DNA of 34,852 nucleotides from Clostridiales bacterium (lineage in GTDB: Bacteria; Bacillota; Peptococcia; DRI-13; UBA5745), in NCBI GenBank assembly GCA_009782505.1, contig WRIW01000018.1, positions 1 to 34,852 on the forward strand, given 5' to 3'. The notes beneath the pieces were generated by a model that had not been told where the DNA came from, made no database searches, and saw nothing but the letters and a program-made list of their open reading frames with translations. The stretch's first letter is position 1, and each line of letters starts with the position of its first letter. Shown here piece after piece: positions 8,499 through 16,633 of this stretch. The position numbers were made by a program, and so were the translations under genes.

Positions 8499-9182
8499 TT
8501 ACGCAAACAACTCCCGGTCGAAATCAGGGAACTCGCCATAAGCGCCGATGGTCTTGACGCCGGACTTCATATAAACACAGCCTGCCATCAGCATATGCTC
8601 ATAATCCTGAAGCGTGATGATACGTTCGTGGCCTTCCGGCATGTAGAGGCGCGAACCGGCATGCCCCTCTATATCCACAAGATAGATCCCGGCTTTGATC
8701 TTCACGTATTTCGCGGGATACTCCACAAAATCTTTTTCTCTCGGCGACCATGACGCCCGGCATAAATCGCTTCGATTATAGACATGGTCGGTAAACTTGT
8801 CGCAGCCAAGCACCCAGCGTACGCCGGTTCCGGTCATCTCATCGGTGAACCCATGGGTCGCTTCCGGCGCGCCCCGGCCGATCACGCCGAAGACATAACC
8901 CTCCGATAGGACAAGAGTTGCCCGCCCCTCGCTAAGTTCGATCACCGCCACATTTTCCCCGAAGCGCAGGAAATATGTATCCGCTTCGATTTTCAGGCAT
9001 TCGTATTTATAGTCCCGCGCCCCTTCGCCGAAGTCGAAGGAAAGCTTTTCCTTACCCGCGAAAGCGAGGGAATACTCTTTATCGGCGTCTTTGATGATCA
9101 GACTGCTATCCTTAAGGTCGTAGTTGTGGGCGAATCTATACTGGTCGACGCCGTATTTCACGCCGTAATTCGAATGATTCAT
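8499..9182 (-). CDS. MoaF-like (calycin-type) protein, copy 2
   Basis: The 227-residue protein looks like the MoaF family, with an N-terminal and a C-terminal beta-rich half. Features shared with the adjacent paralogue include HGFTDEMTGTGVRW, YVKIKAGIYLVDIEG and LQDYEHMLMAG. The MoaF name comes from a monoamine-regulated operon in enterobacteria; family members are small-molecule-binding or enzyme-like proteins of uncertain activity, and involvement in molybdopterin synthesis should not be assumed. There is no signal peptide or membrane segment. It lies 31 bp after the paralogue and 5 bp before the MATE gene. GGAGAATCCTG-like sequence precedes the ATG at 9182. Confidence 0.65.
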   Translation of the reverse strand: MNHSNYGVKYGVDQYRFAHNYDLKDSSLIIKDADKEYSLAFAGKEKLSFDFGEGARDYKYECLKIEADTYFLRFGENVAVIELSEGRATLVLSEGYVFGVIGRGAPEATHGFTDEMTGTGVRWVLGCDKFTDHVYNRSDLCRASWSPREKDFVEYPAKYVKIKAGIYLVDIEGHAGSRLYMPEGHERIITLQDYEHMLMAGCVYMKSGVKTIGAYGEFPDFDRELFA

Positions 9183-9213
9183 CAGGATTCTCCTTTCTTA
9201 CTGCGCCGCCGGA

Positions 9214-10077
9214 TCAGACGACATAGGGGTTGGGCGCGTTCAGGAACGCGGGATCCAGCTCTACAGGGTTACCAAAGGCGCCGAATAAGATGTTGGTAGG
9301 GATCGGTCTGCCCTCCGCCATATTTGTCCCGAAAGTTCGGCCGACGTGATACATGCGGTCGTAATTCTGCAGGAAAGCCATATTATTGCTACGGAATTTA
9401 TTCGTCTCTCCATCGATCCGCTCGCTGTGGACTTCGGTCAGGACGAAGAAATACATGTTTTCCTTGATCTTGATATATACCGCCGGTTCGTCCGACGAGG
9501 GGGTGTTGTTGACGGGGCTCGAAAGGCTCTGCCTGGCTAAGCTATTCTGCGGGAGGGCGATCCGATAGTAGTTGGCGCAGTAATACGCGTGCTGGGTCCA
9601 CATGCCTGACCGCCAGTGCCATTCCACCGTAGTTCCAATGAGGTCTGAAGTGAAGCCATGGCGCGCAAACGGTAAAGCTTCGCCGTCGGAGCGAATGGCG
9701 CCGAAGTCGTAGTGGCTATAGACGAGAAGCGGGAATTTTGGATTGAGACCCGTCCTGCAAGTCAGCATAGTCACAAGGCGCTGCTCCAAGTCAATGACAA
9801 AGGTGACCCCCGCGCGGGGATCGGATCCGCTTATCTCGAAGCGCAGCATGTAGGTTGTGTCGTCCGCTTTCAGGCATTGAAATATTTCCTTCTTTGGCGA
9901 CTCTCCGGCTTTGTTCCACGTGAGAGCATCTTTTCCGGTTATGCTAAGCTCATAGTCATAACCGTCGTCCATGACGAAAAAAAAGCTTTCGCCCTCCAAC
10001 TCATAGCAGGGAGGTTGTGTAAACTGGTTGATGCTGTACGTCTTCCTGGGATAGTCCTTAAGATTCAATACGATCAT
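9214..10077 (-). CDS. MoaF-like (calycin-type) protein, copy 1
   Basis: The 287-residue protein is longer than, and paralogous to, the next gene. Shared blocks are HGFTSDLIGTTVEWHW, YIKIKENMYFFVL and LQNYDRMYHVG. The N-terminal half carries YELEGESFFFVMDDGYDYEL, a strand-rich block expected of a lipocalin/calycin-like fold. It has an extra C-terminal tail ending NAPNPYVV. It starts 17 bp after the PucR-like regulator, which suggests regulator and target are co-transcribed. Function is unknown; a role in binding or transforming an aromatic or amine compound is an inference from family and context. Confidence 0.65.
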   Translation of the reverse strand: MIVLNLKDYPRKTYSINQFTQPPCYELEGESFFFVMDDGYDYELSITGKDALTWNKAGESPKKEIFQCLKADDTTYMLRFEISGSDPRAGVTFVIDLEQRLVTMLTCRTGLNPKFPLLVYSHYDFGAIRSDGEALPFARHGFTSDLIGTTVEWHWRSGMWTQHAYYCANYYRIALPQNSLARQSLSSPVNNTPSSDEPAVYIKIKENMYFFVLTEVHSERIDGETNKFRSNNMAFLQNYDRMYHVGRTFGTNMAEGRPIPTNILFGAFGNPVELDPAFLNAPNPYVV

Positions 10078-10094
10078 CTCCTTATTTTAATTTA

Positions 10095-11723
10095 TCAAAC
10101 GGAAACTTCCATCGTGGAAAAGAAGAATTCACCATAGTAATCCAAGAGCCGATAGGCGAGCAAAAGCTTGAAACATAGTTCCGGATCGGATAAATCCACA
10201 TTGAACTGCTTCTCGATTTTCGCGATACGGTAGAGCACACTATTTCGATGCATATGCATATTTTCTGCGGTTTCCGTCGCGCGTTTACCGCTTATCAGGA
10301 ATTCATGAAGCAACTGAAGATCATTGATAGCGTCTTCTCTGTCATTAATCCATAACGCGAACAATAGTTCCATACTGTCGGTGTTTCCAAACAAAGTATA
10401 GTTTTCCTGATAGGCATGGTCGAAAATCGAATAAATATAATATGTCTCATAAGCGAACAAGCTTGCCCCATCGAATTCATTTGTATTGATCAGGCGGCAG
10501 TTCAGGCTCGAGTTGCTGTTGTGGATTTGAGACCCGTATTTCGCAGCCAGGACCGCTTGTTGGAAAGCGTCCCTCATGTGTTCGACGCCTTTATAAGGGG
10601 AACTAAAACCGCACACGGCGCTGTATTTCTCCAGTAACGCGGCGAACTGATGATAAAACCCTTTCGCTTTCAACTCTTTTTTTGTCCGGCCGGATACGAT
10701 TACGATATCGTCGTCACGGGGAACAATTCGGGCATCAGGCCAAATGTCACGCAGCTTTTCAAAGAGTGAATTAAGGTTGTTTTTATTCGGCTGTCCTTTG
10801 AATGTGACCAGATAAACGCTTATAAACGATTGAGGATCCATACCGCATGACTCAGCCCGCATTTTAATCACGGCAGGATCGCTAACTCTGCCGTCTATGA
10901 GATCGAGGATCAATACGCCATAACTCTCTTTAAAGGTGCTAGAAATCCCCGGAACAAATTTTACATAAGCCTTTATCTGCTCCAATAACATGGCAAATAA
11001 ATCTACCAATGCGTCGTTAAGCGGCTTATGATCGAATAACATGGCAATGCGAAGGAAGTAGTTATCATCCACGATCACTGTATATGTTGCCATGACATAC
11101 TTAGAATATTTGAAGCTGGATTTGATCTCGATATTTCGTTGGTTTTTATTTTCCCACAGTACATTAGCCCGGATAAACCGGTTAATCAAATCATTGCCAA
11201 ATGCCCGGGTACTGACAGCTTCGCTAAGTTCTCTATCGTCATTTTCCGGATTTAGCGCAAAAGCGATGAGTGAAAAATTTGAATCATTGATCATGATGGA
11301 GTTACCAATGAGATTCATACTGCTGTCCAGTAGCTTTTGCAGGTTTTTCTCCATAATGCTTTGTACCATCTCATGGTTCCAATGCTCGATAGTCATGAAC
11401 AATTCTTGTATCTTGAGATGAATATCATCTTTTGTCCAACCATCAAAAAGTAACACCCCAGTTTCGTCCGGGATGAGGAGTTCTTCGTCGCTTAGGTCGT
11501 TGGCACATGCGAATAGAGGGCGGGCTTTCTTACCGAAATCCAACTCACGATAAAGACAGAGCTCCGACGCTAAGCAGACATAGATGACTTCAGGGCTCTG
11601 TACATCATCTCCCGCTTGTATTATTCGCGAGCCGGAAACCATCGCCAGTGGATTTATGGCGCCTCTCGTTTCATAGCAATCGTCACCCAGTAAATAGAGA
11701 ACGACCCTGGCTGGAAGATACAT
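10095..11723 (-). CDS. PucR/CdaR-like transcriptional regulator
   Basis: The 542-residue protein ends in a PucR-type helix-turn-helix (about 470-530) with the block MHMHRNSVLYRIAKIEKQF followed by DLSDPELCFKLLLAYRLL, diagnostic of this family. Upstream of it is a GGDEF-derived CdaR-like segment (about 270-400). The N-terminal part (IIQAGDDVQSPEVIYVC) resembles the purine-catabolism-regulator-like sensor domain. The chosen ATG at 11723 follows GGAAGGAG. A second reading frame just upstream (to about 11790) encodes LSVILEYLSLKRLQEGAG, which looks like the missing start of this domain, so an N-terminal truncation or frameshift is possible. It probably controls the downstream MoaF-like and MATE genes, or the divergent 11926 gene, in response to a small molecule. 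Confidence 0.85.
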   Translation of the reverse strand: MYLPARVVLYLLGDDCYETRGAINPLAMVSGSRIIQAGDDVQSPEVIYVCLASELCLYRELDFGKKARPLFACANDLSDEELLIPDETGVLLFDGWTKDDIHLKIQELFMTIEHWNHEMVQSIMEKNLQKLLDSSMNLIGNSIMINDSNFSLIAFALNPENDDRELSEAVSTRAFGNDLINRFIRANVLWENKNQRNIEIKSSFKYSKYVMATYTVIVDDNYFLRIAMLFDHKPLNDALVDLFAMLLEQIKAYVKFVPGISSTFKESYGVLILDLIDGRVSDPAVIKMRAESCGMDPQSFISVYLVTFKGQPNKNNLNSLFEKLRDIWPDARIVPRDDDIVIVSGRTKKELKAKGFYHQFAALLEKYSAVCGFSSPYKGVEHMRDAFQQAVLAAKYGSQIHNSNSSLNCRLINTNEFDGASLFAYETYYIYSIFDHAYQENYTLFGNTDSMELLFALWINDREDAINDLQLLHEFLISGKRATETAENMHMHRNSVLYRIAKIEKQFNVDLSDPELCFKLLLAYRLLDYYGEFFFSTMEVSV

Positions 11724-11849
11724 CGACCCGCTCCTTCCTGAAGCCGTTTCAACGATAAGTACTCAAGTATCACGGATAATTGTATATCTGTCAGTGCAAT
11801 GCTGTCGCTACTATTGCTATTTCCCCGATACTGTATTATCTTAACCATA

Positions 11850-11878
11850 AATATACCAAACCTGGTGAGAGAAAACAA
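11850..11878 (-). promoter_or_regulatory. Promoter of the PucR-like regulator gene
   Basis: On the minus strand TTGTTT (11873-11878) and TATATT (11850-11855) are separated by 17 bp, and TGG precedes the -10, giving an extended -10 promoter. Transcription would start near 11843, leaving a leader of about 120 nt before the ATG at 11723. The same 202-bp gap separates the divergent UroD-like gene at 11926, so this is a shared control region; no clear + strand promoter was found in it. Confidence 0.55.
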
Positions 11879-11925
11879 TCGTTACAATCAGCGAGGGAGA
11901 AGTAAGAAAAAGGGGGAATGACGGT

Positions 11926-12960
11926 ATGACAATGACAGAACGTGAAAACCTGTTGAGGGTAGCTCGCGGGCAAGAACCGGCATGGGTGCCCCGAAAAGGG
12001 TCGCCGCGATTCAATGATGACCCAGAGAATCACAAGCCCAGTTGCATGAGCGCGATGGCAATGCTATTTCCGCCAAGGCGCGGTCCAGGCGGCGGGCGCA
12101 TCGACGTTTTCGGCGTTGAGTATGAGCCGACAGACAGCACAGGCGGGCTTGAGCTCCCCATGCCAAACAAATTTATTCTGGACGATATCACGAAATGGCG
12201 GGATGTGATCAAAACCCCAAAACTTGAGGGGATAGACTGGGGGGCAGTGGCGAGTAAAGCAGTGGAACATATTGACCGCAACGAGTCCTGTGTGATGATG
12301 GGAACTCATGTGGGCTATTTCCAGCATCTCATGAGTTTCATGGGATTTACAGAGGGGCTCATCGCAATTCAAGAGGAGCCTGACGAATGTATGGCTCTTT
12401 TCGAGTATCTTGCGGATTATTTTGAAACGATCGCGAAGAACTTGATAGGCTATATCAAGCCTGATTTCTATGGCATCACTGATGATACGGCTACAGCCCG
12501 CAGCCCATTTATATCCATGGAAACGTACAGAAGAGTGATTAAGCCTTTTCACGCCCGTCTTGCTAAGATAGGCGTTGATCACGATGCGTTCATCGAGATG
12601 CACAATTGCGGAAGATGTGAGGATGCGATTGATGATTGGCGGGAGTTCGGCGTATCCTTCTGGAATCCGGCTCAGGTCACGAATGATTTAAAAGGGATAA
12701 AGAAAAAATATGGGAATGACTTTGTATTGGTCGGATGCTGGGATTCGCAAGGCCCGGCTGGTTGGCCTGGCGCTACAGAGGAAATGGTTCGTCAGGCTGT
12801 ACGGGATTGCATTGACGATTATGCCGCCGGTGGTGGTTTTTGTTTCTATGGGTCGCTATATGGTTCAAAGGACGCGGAAGAAGAAGCCAGAAGGCATGCC
12901 CTATGGATAACAGATGAATATAATAAATACGGTAGGACCTACTATCAAAGGAAAGGGTAA
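11926..12960 (+). CDS. Uroporphyrinogen decarboxylase superfamily protein (methyltransferase-type)
   Basis: The 344-residue protein belongs to the UroD/MtaA superfamily, which includes haem-pathway decarboxylases and zinc-dependent corrinoid methyltransferases. It carries a candidate zinc site: HNC at 226-228 (MHNCGR) plus Cys271 in VLVGCWDS, resembling the His-x-Cys...Cys ligands of MtaA/CmuA-type methyltransferases. This favours methyl-group or C1 chemistry over true UroD; no haem genes are nearby. The start ATG at 11926 follows AGGGGGA. It is transcribed divergently from the PucR-like regulator. A paralogue occurs at 15648. No corrinoid-binding protein is found in the window, so its partner would lie elsewhere or the activity is different. 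Confidence 0.75.
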   Translation: MTMTERENLLRVARGQEPAWVPRKGSPRFNDDPENHKPSCMSAMAMLFPPRRGPGGGRIDVFGVEYEPTDSTGGLELPMPNKFILDDITKWRDVIKTPKLEGIDWGAVASKAVEHIDRNESCVMMGTHVGYFQHLMSFMGFTEGLIAIQEEPDECMALFEYLADYFETIAKNLIGYIKPDFYGITDDTATARSPFISMETYRRVIKPFHARLAKIGVDHDAFIEMHNCGRCEDAIDDWREFGVSFWNPAQVTNDLKGIKKKYGNDFVLVGCWDSQGPAGWPGATEEMVRQAVRDCIDDYAAGGGFCFYGSLYGSKDAEEEARRHALWITDEYNKYGRTYYQRKG

Positions 12961-13058
12961 CATCTTTGCTAGGAAATATTAGGCAGGGATGGTTTTACTA
13001 TGCTTTTTTGTAGAAATTTAAAAAAACTGCCTTATTTGTCTGCAAATCATACAATGAC

Positions 13059-13086
13059 TTTACAAATATGGTTATGATACTATTGT
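13059..13086 (+). promoter_or_regulatory. Candidate promoter for the solute-binding protein operon
   Basis: TTTACA (13059-13064) and TATTGT (13081-13086) are separated by 16 bp in an AT-rich stretch about 70 bp before the start codon. CAAATcatACAAT (about 13044) and ATTGTATTTG (about 13082) form an imperfect inverted repeat around it that could be an operator. The 198-bp gap from 12961 otherwise holds nothing recognisable. Confidence 0.35.
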
Positions 13087-13158
13087 ATTTGGATAACGAG
13101 GTGCTGTCTTTGTTGCATCAACTAAGAAGCCAGTAAAGAGAAAATGGAGGGAGAATCG

Positions 13159-14802
13159 ATGAAAAAGACCTTATGTGTTTTATTTACCGTATCAGTACTG
13201 CTCTTTCTGTTAGCCGCTTGTGGTGGCGGAGGAACGGCTGATGCGCCTGCAACACAGGCGCCAGGCACAAGTACGCCGTCGTCACCGTCAAACCCATCGA
13301 CGTCTACTCCTGCCGTACCTGCGGAGCCAAAAGGCCCGAACGGGCAGGAATATGGCGGAATGGTACGGATTATCTCATCAGGGGATAATTCACTGCCTTT
13401 CGGGACGCCGTGGGTCACGGCTACGATCAACCCGGTCATGATCGTTCCCTTTGCCGAAGCCCTTTGCGGTGAAACTACCGAAGGGGTGATCCTTCCGAGC
13501 CTGATGGAAAGCTGGGAGATCAAACCTGAGGAAAGCGTAATCATTATGAACGTCAGGAAGGGCGTGAAGTTCCACGATGGGTCGGATCTGACAGCTGAAG
13601 TGGTGGAATGGAACTTCAAAATGTCTCAGGACTCCGGTTATCTGAACCCGGGCATAGCGAAAGTCGAGGCTATAGGCGACTATCAGATTGCTGTCTGGAT
13701 GAACGGGTATCTTAACAACTGCCTTAATATCCTTGCTTCACACGCCTTCTCCCTGTGCTCTATGGAAAACTTTATCAAGAACGGAGAAACCTATGCCGGG
13801 GAGAACCCGGTCGGTACCGGCCCATTTAAATTCAACAATAAAAAGATTGGTATCAGCATTACATACGACAGGTTCGACAATTATTGGCAGGAAGGAAAGC
13901 CTTACCTAGACAACATAGAATATGTATTTATTACTGACGTTATGACACAAAATGTGGCGATGATGTCCGCGACTTCAGACGCTGCGGATGTCATAGGAGT
14001 CTCATCCGCCGAGCAGATGGCTTTACTACGAGATGATCCGAATCTGACGCTCAACCTGCTGCCCATCGGGCCGACCATCATGATGCCCAGCGGCATCAAT
14101 AAAGATTCGCCGTGGAACAAGCTTGAGGTCAGACAGGCTTTGGCCTGGGCTCTTGACAGGGAAGCGATCTGTGAAGCCAGAGGATTCGGCATCTTTACTC
14201 CCGCGACACAATTTGTTGGCGAAGGTTATAAAGGCCGCCTGCCGGATGAGGAAGTAGCGGGAACATTGGGTTACGACCCGGTGAAAGCCAGAGCGTTGCT
14301 CGCTTCAGCCGGCTATCCGAACGGATTTTCTTCGGAACTATTCGGTACCACATCAGTGGACCGAGAGACAGTTGTTGCGATCCAGAACATGCTGACCGAT
14401 ATAGGTATCGACTGCGAGATATCCTTCCCGGAGGCGGGCGCGTCGACCAATCTGACCCAAAACGGCTGGGAAGGCGTCTTCTTCGGCATGGCCAGAGCAC
14501 AGGCTAGCATAACCACACTGTACAGGCGTTTTATCGACCCGGGATTCACCTACAACGTGAGTATTTATCGGCCTGATACCGACGAGTTCCGCGATTTGTA
14601 CGCCCTATCTCGTTCCACACCCGAGATGGAGCATTCCATCATGCAGGAGTTGTCGCGAATCATCCGGGACGACATGATTGTCATTCCGATTTATGATACC
14701 TATGAAGCCTATGTGATAAGAAATAATGTCCATGACTCCGGTCATACCAAGTACGGCGCCACGACCATCTATCTGCCTCAGGATATGTGGCGATCCAAGT
14801 AA
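13159..14802 (+). CDS. ABC transporter substrate-binding lipoprotein, family 5
   Basis: The 547-residue product starts with a lipoprotein signal peptide: KK, a hydrophobic run and the lipobox LAAC with Cys21, followed by a flexible Pro/Ser/Thr-rich linker to about residue 58. The rest matches family 5 (oligopeptide/dipeptide/nickel-type) binding proteins, for example VRKGVKFHDGSDLTAEVVEWNF, NPVGTGPFKF and LEVRQALAWALDREAI. It would be anchored outside the membrane and deliver a solute to a permease. ATG at 13159 is chosen over 13144 because GGAGGGAG precedes it by 5 bases. No permease or ATPase genes adjoin, so it is an orphan. The aldolase-like gene follows after 62 bp. The ligand is unknown; the neighbours suggest an aromatic or polar acid. 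Confidence 0.9.
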   Translation: MKKTLCVLFTVSVLLFLLAACGGGGTADAPATQAPGTSTPSSPSNPSTSTPAVPAEPKGPNGQEYGGMVRIISSGDNSLPFGTPWVTATINPVMIVPFAEALCGETTEGVILPSLMESWEIKPEESVIIMNVRKGVKFHDGSDLTAEVVEWNFKMSQDSGYLNPGIAKVEAIGDYQIAVWMNGYLNNCLNILASHAFSLCSMENFIKNGETYAGENPVGTGPFKFNNKKIGISITYDRFDNYWQEGKPYLDNIEYVFITDVMTQNVAMMSATSDAADVIGVSSAEQMALLRDDPNLTLNLLPIGPTIMMPSGINKDSPWNKLEVRQALAWALDREAICEARGFGIFTPATQFVGEGYKGRLPDEEVAGTLGYDPVKARALLASAGYPNGFSSELFGTTSVDRETVVAIQNMLTDIGIDCEISFPEAGASTNLTQNGWEGVFFGMARAQASITTLYRRFIDPGFTYNVSIYRPDTDEFRDLYALSRSTPEMEHSIMQELSRIIRDDMIVIPIYDTYEAYVIRNNVHDSGHTKYGATTIYLPQDMWRSK

Positions 14803-14864
14803 TCCGGATGATGCGAGGATATAAGAAAACAAGATTGATATGATATAAGATGGGAGTGATGAAC

Positions 14865-15638
14865 ATGCCTTCAATGATGACGACCGAGAAATTTGACGGT
14901 ACTATTACGACCGCCGACCAAGCGCGCAAAATGTGCGTGATCGGTAATCGGATGCTCGCGAATGACAGAGTACTGGACGCTTTTGGCCATGTGACCGTTA
15001 GAAACCCGGAGAGACCGGATACATTCTTCATCTCATGGGCCACGTCTCCTGCTTTTGTCACTCTTGATGATCTTCAATTGTGTGATTTCGATGGAAATAT
15101 CCTATCAGACGACAAACGCAGGCCTTATGGTGAACGCATCCTTCATGCACGTATCTTCAAAGCGCGTCCGGATGTCAATGCTGTCTGCCACGGACATCCC
15201 TCATCTCTGATTCCTTTCTTTTGCACCGATACGCCATTGAGACCGTTGACCGCAGGCGGGGCACTTTTCTTTGAAGGCGTTCCACTTCTCAAAGAATGGG
15301 ATCCCGAATCCGGAGTACATATTGCGACGATTGCTGCGGGAGACAGCCTAGCTGAAGCGCTAGGTAATGGTCGTGCCGCCTTGATTCGTAGCCATGGGAT
15401 GGTCACGGTAGGCGACTGCGTCCAGATTCTGTGTACCGTATCCAATTCCTTAGTTGGTACTGCAGCTACACAGTATACGGTGCTCCAACTTGGCGCCGAA
15501 CCATTTTATCTGAGTGCGGGAGAAGCGGAAAAGGCTGTGGAAACATCATTAGGCGCTATCGGCATTGAGAGATCTTGGAATTATAAAGTTAAACACATCA
15601 AGGAAATCTTCCCTGATATCAAAGACCTTTTTGATTAG
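14865..15638 (+). CDS. Class II aldolase/adducin family protein
   Basis: The 257-residue protein is in the AraD/FucA-like zinc family, which includes sugar-phosphate aldolases and epimerases and also some aromatic decarboxylases such as 3,4-dihydroxyphthalate decarboxylases. The metal ligands are visible: His109 and His111 in CHGHPSS and His177 in RSHGMV. Glu90 in YGERILHARIF occupies the usual catalytic acid/base region. Three in-frame ATGs lie within 16 bases; 14865 is chosen because GGGAG at 14852-14856 is 8 bases upstream, while the others overlap or abut the site. It is 9 bp before the second UroD-like gene. Next to a dihydroxyphthalate-decarboxylase-like gene, a decarboxylase role is as plausible as an aldolase role. 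Confidence 0.82.
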   Translation: MPSMMTTEKFDGTITTADQARKMCVIGNRMLANDRVLDAFGHVTVRNPERPDTFFISWATSPAFVTLDDLQLCDFDGNILSDDKRRPYGERILHARIFKARPDVNAVCHGHPSSLIPFFCTDTPLRPLTAGGALFFEGVPLLKEWDPESGVHIATIAAGDSLAEALGNGRAALIRSHGMVTVGDCVQILCTVSNSLVGTAATQYTVLQLGAEPFYLSAGEAEKAVETSLGAIGIERSWNYKVKHIKEIFPDIKDLFD

Positions 15639-15647
15639 GAGAGAAAA

Positions 15648-16631
15648 ATGGCTGTCAAAAATGAAATCACAGAAAAGGAAAACATGATCCTATGCATAGA
15701 AGGGAAAAAACCCGCCTGGTTGCCGTCGTTTTACGATGCCTGCGTCCAGACGGGGGTTTCCCCCTTCGGCAGACGCTTAGATGAGAAAACCGGATTTGCC
15801 GTCGATATTTTTGGCGTGGAATTTACGAGGACGGAAGACGGCCCGCTACCTGCTTCAAACCTGGATCAAAGCTTCACTCTCAAGGACATACATAAGTGGC
15901 GAGATATCATGCCGCAAATCGATTTGAAGGCGGTGGACTGGGCGGCTGAAGCGGCGCGGATAAAGAGTACGGCGCCGGTGGATAAAATGCTTTTATACGG
16001 AGGCGGCCCTGTTTGGGAAGAGTTGCATTATATGATGGGCTTTGAGGAAGCGTTGATTGCCCTGATTGAAGAACCTGAAGAGGTATCGAATTGTCTGAAT
16101 GCGATAGCGGATTTCTGGATCGAAGCTTTACGGCTTTTCTGTAAGCATATGAAGCCGGATATGGTTGTTTTTGCGGAGCATATGGCCACCGGAAACGGCC
16201 CGCTTATGTCTCCCGCCACATATCGTAGCGTACTAAAGCCGATACACAGAAAGATGTTCGGCGCAGTACGAGAGCTTGGCATACTGACGGAGCTACATTG
16301 TGATGGCTATATCGAACCACTACTTCCAGACTTCGCGGAAATCGGCGTGCAATGCCTGCAGCCCTTTCAGATATTTAACGACATCAACCGATTTAAGCAG
16401 GAATGTCAAATCACGGCAATCGGAGGTTGGGATACTTTTGGCCGTGGAAATCAATTTGATTCCACGGAAGAGGAGTGCCGTCAGTCTGTGCGAACCGCAA
16501 TGGATGCTTATAGTCCAGGCTACCGATATGCTTTTCTTCAGGGCGGTGCCGCGCCCAGGTACAAACAAAACTCCGAATGGCTGGCTGACGAGGCTCGTAA
16601 GTACGGCAGAACATTTTATCAGGAGGGATGA
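15648..16631 (+). CDS. Uroporphyrinogen decarboxylase superfamily protein, paralogue with altered metal site
   Basis: The 327-residue protein is a paralogue of the 11926 gene, with matching VDIFGVEFTRTEDG, KDIHKWRDI, GFEEALIALIEEPEE and C-terminal KYGRTFYQ blocks. The metal-site region reads ELHCDG (215-220), with His and Cys adjacent instead of His-x-Cys, and the downstream Cys of the paralogue (GCWD) is Gly here (GGWD). It may therefore bind metal differently or not be a zinc methyltransferase. AGGAGAG precedes the ATG by a normal distance. The stop codon overlaps the start region of the next gene (ATGA), so the two are translationally coupled. The reaction is unknown. Confidence 0.75.
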   Translation: MAVKNEITEKENMILCIEGKKPAWLPSFYDACVQTGVSPFGRRLDEKTGFAVDIFGVEFTRTEDGPLPASNLDQSFTLKDIHKWRDIMPQIDLKAVDWAAEAARIKSTAPVDKMLLYGGGPVWEELHYMMGFEEALIALIEEPEEVSNCLNAIADFWIEALRLFCKHMKPDMVVFAEHMATGNGPLMSPATYRSVLKPIHRKMFGAVRELGILTELHCDGYIEPLLPDFAEIGVQCLQPFQIFNDINRFKQECQITAIGGWDTFGRGNQFDSTEEECRQSVRTAMDAYSPGYRYAFLQGGAAPRYKQNSEWLADEARKYGRTFYQEG

Positions 16632-16633
16632 AA

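Noticed and set aside
8499-10077. Molybdenum cofactor biosynthesis genes
   Set aside because: The MoaF name is historical and no moaABCDE or moeA genes are nearby; no molybdoenzyme was seen.
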